Assembly (NCBI RefSeq): GCF_032854445.1
Contig: NW_027018018.1
Coordinates: forward strand, 1 to 64,000
Reading direction: 5' to 3'
DNA: 64,000 bases
Source: Liolophura sinensis
Lineage: Eukaryota > Mollusca > Polyplacophora > Chitonida > Chitonidae
Position numbers and translations under genes: made by a program. Under the pieces are notes generated by a model that searched no databases, was not told the origin of the DNA, and saw only the letters and a program-made list of their open reading frames with translations. Position 1 is the first letter of the stretch. Each line of letters starts with the position of its first letter. Positions 39,351 through 52,998 of the stretch are shown piece after piece.

Positions 39351-39915
39351 ATGTGCCCTTCGGTAGCCCAGACGACGTCAAATCTTTGGGCCAAGCCCAT
39401 TTAACTCACCAGCAAATGTCTTACTTCTAAGTCGGAGGACAAACTCAATGTCTTCATCTACATGTAGAAAAACCACACCATTTGTATATAAAAAAAACAC
39501 AAGGTACTTGATACAGTCCGCTGTGAAAAGTACAATTCAATACTGACCCACATCAATAAGGTGCCAAAGGATGCGCAATTGGGCCAGGCATCTCCAGCTG
39601 TTGAAAAATTGCAAATTTCCTTGGTTTCCATGGAGTAAGAGCCGTTGCTGGGCACGTGATCTTGACATCATTGATTATTCACTTGTGGCTACAGCCAAAA
39701 GTATTGGTTGGAGAGCAACGCGGTTTGCACATTCGATTTCTCGTCACAAAATACGTCGGATTAGCCTCTTACCAGCAGCATTGGAACAGTTTTTCCACTT
39801 TTGGATTTTTGCCTGGTCTTTTTGCTAATTGAAATCGGCTACATGAACTATGTACAATCGCGACTGCTCATTACTATATTCAACTTTTCATTATAAGTTA
39901 TGTGACCCTTCGGTA
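37210..39915. other. Indel-rich zone 2
   Basis: A second cluster of one-base indels covers about 2.7 kb. Examples: GTCCTTACTTCATAAG near 37,220, TTGGCCAGG near 37,380, GAGCACGCGG near 37,514, CATTGAGAAC near 37,580, TTGGCCAAG near 38,288, TTACCTTCT near 38,323, GGAGGAGC near 38,612, TATAATTC near 38,779, CAACTTTCATT near 39,335, CTCACCAGC near 39,406 and TGTGACCC near 39,903. The adjacent copy of the same five-unit block, at about 39.9-42.1 kb, lacks them. Confidence 0.7.
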
Positions 39916-42095
39916 GCCCAGACGACGTCAAATCTTTGGGCCAAGCCCATTTAACTCACCCAGCAAATGTCTTACTTCTAAGTCAAAGACAAACTCAATG
40001 TCTTTATCTACATGTAGAAAAACCACACCATTTGTATATAAAAAAACACAAGGTACTTGATACAGTCCGCTGTAAAAAGTACAATTGAACACTGACCCAC
40101 ATCAATAAGGTGCCAAAAGATGCGCAATTGGGCCAGGCATCTCCAGCTGTTGAAAAATTGCAAATTTCTATGGTTTCCATGGATTAAAAGCCGTTGCTGG
40201 GCACGTGATCTTGACATCATTGATTATTCATTTGTGGCTACAGCCAAAAGTATTGGTTGGAGAGCAACGCGGTTTGCACCATTCGATTTCTCGTCACAAA
40301 ATACGTCGGATTAGCCTCTTACCAGCAGCATTGGAACAGTTTTTCCACTTTTGGATTTTTGCCTGGTCTTTTTGCTAATTGAAATCGGCTACATTAACTA
40401 TGTACAATCGCGACTGGTCATTACTATATTCAACTTTTCATTATAAGTTATGTGCCCTTCGGTAGCCCAGACGACGTCAAATCTTCGGGCCAAGCCTATT
40501 TAACTCACCCAGCAAATGTCTTACTTCTAAGTCGAAGACAAACTCAATGTCTTTATCTACATGTAGAAAAACCACACCATTTGTATATAAAAAAAAACAC
40601 AAGGTACATGACACAGTCCGCTGTAAAAAGTACAATTGAACACTGACCCACATCAATAAGGTGCCAAAAGATGCGCAATTGGGCCAGGCATCTCCAGCTG
40701 TTGAAAAATTGCAAATTTCTATGGTTTCCATGGATTAAGAGCCGTTGCTGGGCACGTGATCTTGACATCATTGATTATTCATTTGTGGCTACAGCCAAAA
40801 GTATTGGTCGGAGAGCAACGCGGTTTCCACCATTCGATTTCTCGTCACAAAATACGTCGGATTAGCCTCTTACCAGCAGCATTGGAACAGTTTTTCCACT
40901 TTTGCATTTTTGCCTGGTCTTTTTGCGAATTGAAATCGGCTACATTAACTATGTACAATCGCGACTGGTCATTACTATATTCAACTTTTCATTATAAGTT
41001 ATGTGCCCTTCGGTAGCCCAGACGACGTCAAATCTTTGGGCCAAGCCCATTTAACTCACCCAGCAAATGTCTTACTTCTAAGTCGAAGACAAACTCAATG
41101 TCTTTATCTACATGTAGAAAAACCACACCATTTGTATATAAAAAAACACAAGGTACTTGCTACAGTCTGCTGTAAAAAGTACAATTGAACACTGACCCAC
41201 ATCAATAAGGTGCCAAAAGATGCGCAATTGGGCCAGGCATCTCCAGCTGTTGAAAAATTGCAAATTTCTATGGTTTCCACGGATTAGGAGCCGTTGCTGG
41301 GCACGTGATCTTGACATCAATGATTATTCATTTGTGGCTACAGCCAAAAGTATTGGTCGGAGAGCAACGCGGTTTGCACCATTCGATTTCTCGTCACAAA
41401 ATACGTCGGATTAGCCTCTTACCAGCAGCATTGGAACAGTTTTTCCACTTTTGGATTTTTGCCTGGTCTTTTTGCTAATTGAAATCGGCTACATTAACTA
41501 TGTACAATCGCGACTGGTCATTACTATATTCAACTTTTCATTACAAGTTATGTGCCCATCGGTAGCCCAGACGACGTCAAATCTTTGGGCCAAGCCCATT
41601 TAACTCACCCAGCAAATGTCTTACTTCTAAGTCGAAGACAAACTCAATGTCTTTATCTACATGTAGAAAAACCACACCATTTGTATATAAAAAAAAACAC
41701 AAGGTACTTGATACAGTCCGCTGTAAAAAGTACAATTGAACACTGACCCACATCAATAAGGTGCCAAAAGATGCGCAATTGGGCCAGGCATCTCCAGGTG
41801 TTGAAAAATTGCAAATTTCCTTGGTTTCCATGGAGTAAGAGCCGTTGCTGGGCACGTGATCTTGACATCATTGATTATTCATTTGTGGCTACAGCCAAAA
41901 GTATTGGTTGGAGAGCAACGCGCTTTGCACCATTCGATTTCTCGTCACAAAATACGTCGGATTAGCCTCTTACCAGCAGCATTGGAACAGTTTTTCTACT
42001 TTTGGATTTTTGCCTGGTCTTTTTGCTAATTGAAATCGGCTACATTAACTATGTACAATCGCGACTGGTCATTACTATATTCAACTTTTCATTAT
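39351..42095. repeat. Block E2, 5-monomer duplication, second copy
   Basis: This is the second copy of block E, mostly free of stray indels after about 39,915. Part of it (about 40,450-42,110) recurs again about 20.85 kb downstream. Confidence 0.78.
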
Positions 42096-45000
42096 AAGTT
42101 ATGTGCCCTTCGGTAGCCCAGACGACGTCAAATCTTTGGGCCAAGCCCATTTAACTCACCCAGCAAATGTCTTACTCCTAAGTCGAAGACAAACTCAATG
42201 TCCTTATCTACATGTAGAAAAACCACACCATTTGTATATAAAAAAACACAAGGCACTTGATACAGTCTGCTGTAAAAAGTACAATTGAACACTGACCCAC
42301 ATCAATAAGGTGCCAAAAGATGCGCAATTGGGCCAGGCATCTCCAGGTGTTGAAAAATTGCAAATTTCCTTGGTTTCCATGGAGTAAGAGCCGTTGCTGG
42401 GCACGTGATCTTGACATCATTGATTATTCATTTGTGGCTACAGCCAAAAGTATTGGTTGGAGAGCAACGCGCTTTGCACCATTCGATTTCTCGTCACAAA
42501 ATACGTCGGATTAGCCTCTTACCAGCAGCATTGGAACAGTTTTTCTACTTTTGGATTTTTGCCTGGTCTTTTTGCTAATTGAAATCGGCTACATTAACTA
42601 TGTACAATCGCGACTGGTCATTACTATATTCAACTTTTCATTATAAGTTATGTGCCCTTCGGTAGCCCAGACGACGTCAAATCTTTGGGCCAAGCCCATT
42701 TAACTCACCCTGCAAATGTCTTACTCCTAAGTCGAAGACAAACTCAATGTCCTTATCTACATGTAGAAAAACCACACCATTTGTATGTAAAAAAACACAA
42801 GGCACTTGATACAGTCTGCTGTAAAAAGTACAATTAAACACTGACCCACATCAATAAGGTGCCAAAAGATGCGCAATTGGGCCAGGCATCTCCAGCTGTT
42901 GAAAAATTGCAAATTTCTATGACATCATTGATTATTCATTTGTGGCTACAGCCAAAAGTATTGGTCGGAGAGCAACGCGGTTTGCACCATTCGATTTCTC
43001 GTCACAAAATACGTCGGATTAACCTCTTACCAGCAGCATTGGAACAGTTTTTCTACTTTTGGATTTTTGCCTGGTCTTTTTGCTAATTGAAATCGGCTAC
43101 ATTAACTATGTACAATCGCGACTGGTCATTACTATATTCAACTTTTCATTATAAGTTATGTGCCCTTCGGTAGCCCAGACGACGTCAAATCTTTGGGCCA
43201 AGCCCATTTAACTCACCCAGCAAATGTCTTACTTCTAAGTCGAAGACAAACTCAATGTCTTTATCTACATGTAGAAAAACCACACCATTTGTATATAAAA
43301 AAAACACAAGGTACATGACACAGTCCGCTGTAAAAAGTACAATTGAACACTGACCCACATCAATAAGGTGCCAAAAGATGCGCAATTGGGCCAGGCATCT
43401 CCAGCTGTTGAAAAATTGCAAATTTCTATGGTTTCCATGGATTAAGAGCCGTTGCTGGGCACGTGATCTTGACATCATTGATTATTCATTTGTGGCTACA
43501 GCCAAAAGTATTGGTCGGAGAGCAACGCGGTTTGCACCATTCGATTTCTCGTCACAAAATACGTCGGATTAGTCTCTTACCAGCAGCATTGGAACAGTTT
43601 TTCCACTTTTGGATTTTTGCCTGGTCTTTTTGCTAATTGAAATCGGCTACATTAACTATGTACAATCGCGACTGGTCATTACTATATTCATCTTTTCATT
43701 ATAAGTTATGTGCCCTTCGGTAGCCCAGACGACGTCAAATCTTTGGGCCAAGCCCATTTAACTCACCCAGCAAATGTCTTACTTCTAAGTCGAAGACAAA
43801 CTCAATGTCTTTATCTACATGTAGAAAAACCACACCATTTGTATATAAAAAAACACAAGGTACTTGATACAGTCTGCTGTAAAAAGTACAATTGAACACT
43901 GACCCACATCAATAAGGTGCCAAAAGATGCGCAATTGGGCCAGGCATCTCCAGCTGTTGAAAAATTGCAAATTTCTATGGTTTCCATGGATTAGGAGCCG
44001 TTGCTGGGCACGTGATCTTGACATCATTGATTATTCATTTGTGGCTACAGCCAATAGTATTGGTCGGAGAGCAACGCGGTTTGCACCATTCGATTTCTCG
44101 TCACAAAATACGTCGGATTAGCCTCTTACCAGCAGCATTGGAACAGTTTTTCCACTTTTGGATTTTTGCCTGGTCTTTTTGCTAATTGAAATCGGCTACA
44201 TTATCTATGTACAATCGCGACTGGTCATTACTATTTTCAACTTTTCATTACAAGTTATGTGCCCATCGGCAGCCCAGACGACGTCAAATCTTTGGGCCAA
44301 GCCCATTTAACTCACCCAGCAAATGTCTTACTTCTAAGTCGAAGACAAACTCAATGTCTTTATCTACATGTAGAAAAACCACACCATTTGTATATAAAAA
44401 AAACACAAGGTACTTGATACAGTCCGCTGTAAAAAAGTACAATTGAACACTGACCCACATCAATAAGATGCCAAAAGATGCGCAATTGGGCCAGGCATCT
44501 CCAGGTGTTGAAAAATTGCAAATTTTTTTGGTTTCCATGGAGTAAGAGCCGTTGCTGGGCACGTGATCTTGACATCATTGATTATTCATATGTGGCTACA
44601 GCCAAAAGTATTGGTCGGAGAGCAACGCGCTTTGCACCATTCGATTTCTCGTCACAAAATACGTCGGATTAGCCTCTTACCAGCAGCATTGGAACACTTT
44701 TTCCACTTTTGGATTTTTGCCTGGTCCTTTTGCTAATTGAAATCGGCTACATTAACTATGTACAATCGCGACTGGTCATTACTATATTCAATTTTTCATT
44801 ATAAGTTATGTGCCCTTCGGTAGCCCAGACGACGTCAAATCTTTGGGCCAAGCCCATTTAACTCACCCAGCAAATGTCTTACTTCTAAGTCGAAGACAAA
44901 CTCAATGTCTTCATCTACATGTAGAAAAACCACACCATTTGTATATAAAAAAAAACACAAAGTACTTGATACAGTCCGCTGTGAAAAGTACAATTCAATA

Positions 45001-48000
45001 CTGACCCACATCAATAAGGTGCCAAAGGATGCGCATTTGGGCCAGGCATCTCCAGCTGTTGAAAAATTGCAAATTTCCTTGGTTTCCATGGAGTAAGAGC
45101 CGTTGCTGGGCACGTGATCTTGACATTATTGATTATTCACTTGTGGCTACAGCCAAAAGTGTTGGTTGGAGAGCAACGCGGTTTGCACCATTCGATTTCT
45201 CGTCACAAAATACGTCGGATTAGCCTCTTACCAGCAGCATTGGAACAGTTTTTCCACTTTTGGATTTTTGCCTGGTCTTTTTGCTAATTGAAATCGGCTA
45301 CATTAACTATGTACAATCGCGACTGCTCATTACTATATTCAACTTTTCATTATAAGTTATGTGCCCTTCGGTAGCCCAGACGACGTCAAATCTTTGGGCC
45401 AAGCCCATTTAACTCACCCAGCAAATGTCTTACTTCTAAGTCGAAGACAAACTCAATGTCTTTATCTACATGTAGAAAAACCACACCATTTGTATATAAA
45501 AAAACACAAGGTACTTGATACAGTCCGCTGTAAAAAGTACAATTGAACACTGACCCACATCAATAAGATGCCAAAAGATGCGCAATTGGGCCAGGCATCT
45601 CCAGCTGTTGAAAAATTGCAAATTTCCTTGGTTTCCATGGAGTAAGAGCCGTTGCTGGGCACGTGATCTTGACATCATTGATTATTCATTTGTGGCTACA
45701 GCCAAAAGTGTTGGTTGGAGAGCAACGCGGTTTGCACCATTCGATTTCTCGTCACAAAATACGTCGGATTAGCCTCTTACCAGCAGCATTGGAACAGTTT
45801 TTCCACTTTTGGATTTTTGCCTGGTCTTTTTGCTAATTGAAATCGGCTACATTAACTATGTACAATCGCGACTGGTCATTACTATATTCAACTTTTCATT
45901 ATAAGTTATGTGCCCTTCGGTAGCCCAGACGACGTCAAATCTTTGGGCCAAGCCCATTTAACTCACCCAGCAAATGTCTTACTCCTAAGTCGAAGACAAA
46001 CTCAATGTCCTTATCTACATGTAGAAAAACCACACCATTTGTATGTAAAGAAACACAAGGCACTTGATACAGTCCGCTGTAAAAAGTACAATTGAACACT
46101 GACCCACATCAATAAGGTGCCAAAAGATGCGCAATTGGGCCAGGCATCTCCAGCTGTTGAAAAATTGCAAATTTCTATGGTTTCCATGGATTAAAAGCCG
46201 TTGCTGGGCACGTGATCTTGACATCATTGATTATTCATTTGTGGCTACAGCCAAAAGTATTGGTCGGAGAGCAACGCGGTTTGCACCATTCGATTTCTCG
46301 TCACAAAATACGTCGGATTAGCCTCTTACCAGCAGCATTGGAACAGTTTTTCCACTTTTGGATTTTTGCCTGGTCCTTTTGCTAATTGAAATCGGCTACA
46401 TTAACTATGTACAATCGCGACTGGTCATTACTATATTCAATTTTTCATTATAAGTTATGTGCCCTTCGGTAGCCCAGACGACGTCAAATCTTTGGGCCAA
46501 GCCCATTTAACTCACCCAGCAAATGTCTTACTTCTAAGTCGAAGACAAACTCAATGTCTTCATCTACATGTAGAAAAACCACACCATTTGTATATAAAAA
46601 AAACACAAAGTACTTGATACAGTCCGCTGTGAAAAGTACAATTCAATACTGACCCACATCAATAAGGTGCCAAAGGATGCGCAATTGGGCCAGGCATCTC
46701 CAGCTGTTGAAAAATTGCAAATTTCCTTGGTTTCCATGGAGTAAGAGCCGTTGCTGGGCACGTGATCTTGACATTATTGATTATTCACTTGTGGCTACAG
46801 CCAAAAGTGTTGGTTGGAGAGCAACGCGGTTTGCACCATTCGATTTCTCGTCACAAAATACGTCGGATTAGCCTCTTACCAGCAGCATTGGAACAGTTTT
46901 TCCACTTTTGGATTTTTGCCTGGTCTTTTTGCTAATTGAAATCGGCTACATTAACTATGTACAATCGCGACTGCTCATTACTATATTCAACTTTTCATTA
47001 TAAGTTATGTGCCCTTCGGTAGCCCAGACGACGTCAAATCTTTGGGCCAAGCCCATTTAACTCACCCAGCAAATGTCTTACTTCTAAGTCGAAGACAAAC
47101 TCAATGTCTTTATCTACATGTAGAAAAACCACACCATTTGTATATAAAAAAACACAAGGTACTTGATACAGTCCGCTGTAAAAAGTACAATTGAACACTG
47201 ACCCACATCAATAAGGTGCCAAAAGATGCGCAATTGGGCCAGGCATCTCCAGCTGTTGAAAAATTGCAAATTTCTATGGTTTCCATGGATTAAAAGCCGT
47301 TGCTGGGCACGTGATCTTGACATCATTGATTATTCATTTGTGGCTACAGCCAAAAGTATTGGTCGGAGAGCAACGCGGTTTGCACCATTCGATTTCTCGT
47401 CACAAAATACGTCGGATTAGCCTCTTACCAGCAGCATTGGAACAGTTTTTCTACTTTTGGATTTTTGCCTGGTCTTTTTGCTAATTGAAATCGGCTACAT
47501 TAACTATGTACAATCGCGACTGGTCATTACTATATTCAACTTTTCATTATAAGTTATGTGCCCTTCGGTAGCCCAGACGACGTCAAATCTTCGGGCCAAG
47601 CCCATTTAACTCACCCAGCAAATGTCTTACTTCTAAGTCGAAGACAAACTCAATGTCTTTATCTACATGTAGAAAAACCACACCATTTGTATATAAAAAA
47701 AACACAAGGTACTTGATACAGTCCGCTGTAAAAAGTACAATTGAACACTGACCCACATCAATAAGATGCCAAAAGATGCGCAATTGGGCCAGGCATCTCC
47801 AGCTGTTGAAAAATTGCAAATTTCCTTGGTTTCCATGGAGTAAGAGCCGTTGCTGGGCACGTGATCTTGACATCATTGATTATTCATTTGTGGCTACAGC
47901 CAAAAGTGTTGGTTGGAGAGCAACGCGGTTTGCACCATTCGATTTCTCGTCACAAAATACGTCGGATTAGCCTCTTACCAGCAGCATTGGAACAGTTTTT

Positions 48001-48599
48001 CTACTTTTGGATTTTTGCCTGGTCTTTTTGCTAATTGAAATCGGCTACATTAACTATGTACAATCGCGACTGGTCATTACTATATTCAACTTTTCATTAT
48101 AAGTTATGTGCCCTTCGGTAGCCCAGACGACGTCAAATCTTTGGGCCAAGCCCATTTAACTCACCCAGCAAATGTCTTACTCCTAAGTCGAAGACAAACT
48201 CAATGTCCTTATCTACATGTAGAAAAACCACACCATTTGTATGTAAAAAAACACAAGGCACTTGATACAGTCTGCTGTAAAAAGTACAATTGAACACTGA
48301 CCCACATCAATAAGGTGCCAAAAGATGCGCAATTGGGCCAGGCATCTCCAGGTGTTGAAAAATTGCAAATTTCCTTGGTTTCCATGGAGTAAGAGCCGTT
48401 GCTGGGCACGTGATCTTGACATCATTGATTATTCATTTGTGGCTACAGCCAAAAGTATTGGTTGGAGAGCAACGCGCTTTGCACCATTCGATTTCTCGTC
48501 ACAAAATACGTCGGATTAGCCTCTTACCAGCAGCATTGGAACAGTTTTTCTACTTTTGGATTTTTGCCTGGTCTTTTTGCTAATTGAAATCGGCTACAT
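42096..48599. repeat. Mosaic monomer region between HOR blocks
   Basis: This stretch holds about twelve units of mixed subfamilies, including short monomer 8. Partial periodicities: the GACATTATTG/AAAGTGTTGG variant at 45029 and 46677 (1,648 bp, three units); CAATAAGATGCC with AAAGTGTTGG at 45578 and 47776 (2,198 bp, four units); GTATGTAAAGAAAC near 46,041 and 48,790 (2,749 bp, five units). TACATTATCTATG near 44,198 is shared with the 8-unit HOR. No single repeat order covers the region. Confidence 0.65.
42869..43377. repeat. Short monomer 8, isolated, GATTAACCTC lineage
   Basis: The junction is at 42920/42921. It lies 40 units from the previous short copy. It shares GATTAACCTC only with the copy at 63168, so those two are sister copies. 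Confidence 0.88.
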
Positions 48600-51500
48600 T
48601 AACTATGTACAATCGCGACTGGTCATTACTATATTCAACTTTTCATTATAAGTTATGTGCCCTTCGGTAGCCCAGACGACGTCAAATCTTTGGGCCAAGC
48701 CCATTTAACTCACCCAGCAAATGTCTTACTCCTAAGTCGAAGACAAACTCAATGTCCTTATCTACATGTAGAAAAACCACACCATTTGTATGTAAAGAAA
48801 CACAAGGCACTTGATACAGTCCGCTGTAAAAAGTACAATTGAACACTGACCCACATCAATAAGATGCCAAAAGATGCGCAGTTGGGCCAGGAATCTCCAG
48901 GTGTTGAAAAATTGCAAATTTTTTTGGTTTCCATGGAGTAAGAGCCGTTGCTGGGCACGTGATCTTGACATCATTGATTATTCATATGTGGCTACAGCCA
49001 AAAGTATTGGTCGGAGAGCAACGCGCTTTGCACCATTCGATTTCTCGTCACAAAATACGTCGGATTAGCCTCTTACCAGCAGCATTGGAACAGTTTTTCC
49101 ACTTTTGGATTTTTGCCTGGTCCTTTTGCTAATTGAAATCGGCTACATTAACTATGTACAATCGCGACTGGTCATTACTATATTCAATTTTTCATTATAA
49201 GTTATGTGCCCTTCGGTAGCCCAGACGACGTCAAATCGTTGGGCCAAGCCCATTTAACTCACCCAGCAAATGTCTTACTTCTAAGTCGAAGACAAACTCA
49301 ATGTCTTTATCTACATGTAGAAAAACCACACCATTTGTATATAAAAAAAACACAAGGTACTTGATACAGTCCGCTGTAAAAAGTACAATTGAACACTGAC
49401 CCACATCAATAAGATGCCAAAAGATGCGCAATTGGGCCAGGCATCTCCAGGTGTTGAAAAATTGCAAATTTTTTTGGTTTCCATGGAGTAAGAGCCGTTG
49501 CTGGGCACGTGATCTTGACATCATTGATTATTCATATGTGGCTACAGCCAAAAGTATTGGTCGGAGAGCAACGCGCTTTGCACCATTCGATTTCTCGTCA
49601 CAAAATACGTCGGATTAGCCTCTTACCAGCAGCATTGGAACAGTTTTTCCACTTTTGGATTTTTGCCTGGTCCTTTTGCTAATTGAAATCGGCTACATTA
49701 ACTATGTACAATCGCGACTGGTCATTACTATATTCAATTTTTCATTATAAGTTATGTGCCCTTCGGTAGCCCAGACGACGTCAAATCTTTGGGCCAAGCC
49801 CATTTAACTCACCCAGCAAATGTCTTACTTCTAAGTCGAAGACAAACTCAATGTCTTCATCTACATGTAGAAAAACCACACCATTTGTATATAAAAAAAA
49901 CACAAAGTACTTGATACAGTCCGCTGTGAAAAGTACAATTCAATACTGACCCACATCAATAAGGTGCCAAAGGATGCGCAATTGGGCCAGGCATCTCCAG
50001 CTGTTGAAAAATTGCAAATTTCTATGGTTTCCATGGATTAAGAGCCGTTGCTGGGCACGTGATCTTGACATCATTGATTATTCATTTGTGGCTACAGCCA
50101 ATAGTATTGGTCGGAGAGCAACGCGGTTTGCACCATTCGATTTCTCGTCACAAAATACGTCGGATTAGCCTCTTACCAGCAGCATTGGAACAGTTTTTCC
50201 ACTTTTGGATTTTTGCCTGGTCTTTTTGCTAATTGAAATCGGCTACATTATCTATGTACAATCGCGACTGGTCATTACTATATTCAACTTTTCATTACAA
50301 GTTATGTGCCCATCGGCAGCCCAGACGACGTCAAATCTTTGGGCCAAGCCCATTTAACTCACCCAGCAAATGTCTTACTTCTAAGTCGAAGACAAACTCA
50401 ATGTCTTTATCTACATGTAGAAAAACCACACCATTTGTATATAAAAAAAAACACAAGGTACTTGATACAGTCCGCTGTAAAAAGTACAATTGAACACTGA
50501 CCCACATCAATAAGATGCCAAAAGATGCGCAATTGGGCCAGGAATCTCCAGGTGTTGAAAAATTGCAAATTTTTTTGGTTTCCATGGAGTAAGAGCCGTT
50601 GCTGGGCACGTGATCTTGACATCATTGATTATTCATATGTGGCTACAGCCAAAAGTATTGGTCGGAGAGCAACGCGCTTTGCACCATTCGATTTCTCGTC
50701 ACAAAATACGTCGGATTAGCCTCTTACCAGCAGCATTGGAACAGTTTTTCCACTTTTGGATTTTTGCCTGGTCCTTTTGCTAATTGAAATCGGCTACATT
50801 AACTATGTACAATCGCGACTGGTCATTACTATATTCAATTTTTCATTATAAGTTATGTGCCCTTCGGTAGCCCAGACGACGTCAAATCGTTGGGCCAAGC
50901 CCATTTAACTCACCCAGCAAATGTCTTACTTCTAAGTCGAAGACAAACTCAATGTCTTTATCTACATGTAGAAAAACCACACCATTTGTATATAAAAAAA
51001 ACACAAGGTACTTGATACAGTCCGCTGTAAAAAGTACAATTGAACACTGACCCACATCAATAAGATGCCAAAAGATGCGCAATTGGGCCAGGCATCTCCA
51101 GGTGTTGAAAAATTGCAAATTTTTTTGGTTTCCATGGAGTAAGAGCCGTTGCTGGGCACGTGATCTTGACATCATTGATTATTCATATGTGGCTACAGCC
51201 AAAAGTATTGGTCGGAGAGCAACGCGCTTTGCACCATTCGATTTCTCGTCACAAAATACGTCGGATTAGCCTCTTACCAGCAGCATTGGAACAGTTTTTC
51301 CACTTTTGGATTTTTGCCTGGTCCTTTTGCTAATTGAAATCGGCTACATTAACTATGTACAATCGCGACTGGTCATTACTATATTCAATTTTTCATTATA
51401 AGTTATGTGCCCTTCGGTAGCCCAGACGACGTCAAATCTTTGGGCCAAGCCCATTTAACTCACCCAGCAAATGTCTTACTTCTAAGTCGAAGACAAACTC

Positions 51501-52998
51501 AATGTCTTCATCTACATGTAGAAAAACCACACCATTTGTATATAAAAAAAACACAAAGTACTTGATACAGTCCGCTGTGAAAAGTACAATTCAATACTGA
51601 CCCACATCAATAAGGTGCCAAAGGATGCGCAATTGGGCCAGGCATCTCCAGCTGTTGAAAAATTGCAAATTTCCTTGGTTTCCATGGAGTAAGAGCCGTT
51701 GCTGGGCACGTGATCTTGACATTATTGATTATTCACTTGTGGCTACAGCCAAAAGTGTTGGTTGGAGAGCAACGCGGTTTGCACCATTCGATTTCTCGTC
51801 ACAAAATACGTCGGATTAGCCTCTTACCAGCAGCATTGGAACAGTTTTTCCACTTTTGGATTTTTGCCTGGTCTTTTTGCTAATTGAAATCGGCTACATT
51901 AACTATGTACAATCGCGACTGCTCATTACTATATTCAACTTTTCATTATAAGTTATGTGCCCTTCGGTAGCCCAGACGACGTCAAATCTTTGGGCCAAGC
52001 CCATTTAACTCACCCAGCAAATGTCTTACTTCTAAGTCGAAGACAAACTCAATGTCTTTATCTACATGTAGAAAAACCACACCATTTGTATATAAAAAAA
52101 CACAAGGTACTTGATACAGTCCGCTGTAAAAAGTACAATTGAACACTGACCCACATCAATAAGGTGCCAAAAGATGCGCAATTGGGCCAGGCATCTCCAG
52201 CTGTTGAAAAATTGCAAATTTCTATGGTTTCCATGGATTAAAAGCCGTTGCTGGGCACGTGATCTTGACATCATTGATTATTCATTTGTGGCTACAGCCA
52301 AAAGTATTGGTCGGAGAGCAACGCGGTTTGCACCATTCGATTTCTCGTCACAAAATACGTCGGATTAGCCTCTTACCAGCAGCATTGGAACAGTTTTTCT
52401 ACTTTTGGATTTTTGCCAGGTCTTTTTGCTAATTGAAATCGGCTACATTAACTATGTACAATCGCGACTGGTCATTACTATATTCAACTTTTCATTATAA
52501 GTTATGTGCCCTTCGGTAGCCCAGACGACGTCAAATCTTCGGGCCAAGCCCATTTAACTCACCCAGCAAATGTCTTACTTCTAAGTCGAAGACAAACTCA
52601 ATGTCTTTATCTACATGTAGAAAAACCACACCATTTGTATATAAAAAAAACACAAGGTACTTGATACAGTCCGCTGTAAAAAGTACAATTGAACACTGAC
52701 CCACATCAATAAGATGCCAAAAGATGCGCAATTGGGCCAGGCATCTCCAGGTGTTGAAAAATTGCAAATTTTTTTGGTTTCCATGGAGTAAGAGCCGTTG
52801 CTGGGCACGTGATCTTGACATCATTGATTATTCATATGTGGCTACAGCCAAAAGTATTGGTCGGAGAGCAACGCGCTTTGCACCATTCGATTTCTCGTCA
52901 CAAAATACGTCGGATTAGCCTCTTACCAGCAGCATTGGAACAGTTTTTCCACTTTTGGATTTTTGCCTGGTCCTTTTGCTAATTGAAATCGGCTACAT
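48600..52998. repeat. 8-monomer HOR, copy 1 (4,399 bp)
   Basis: Units 48874 to 52724 recur at 53273 to 57123 with a 4,398-4,399 bp offset throughout. Shared rare markers include GATGCGCAGTTGG, GGAATCTCC, AAATCGTTGGG (twice per copy), TACATTATCTATG, CATCGGCAGCCC and GCCAGGTC. Inside the HOR the TTTTTTTGG/TCATATGTGG unit occurs four times, and two pairs are themselves spaced by three units (1,651 bp). The match begins after 48,575, where TCTTTTTG differs from TCCTTTTG. Confidence 0.85.
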
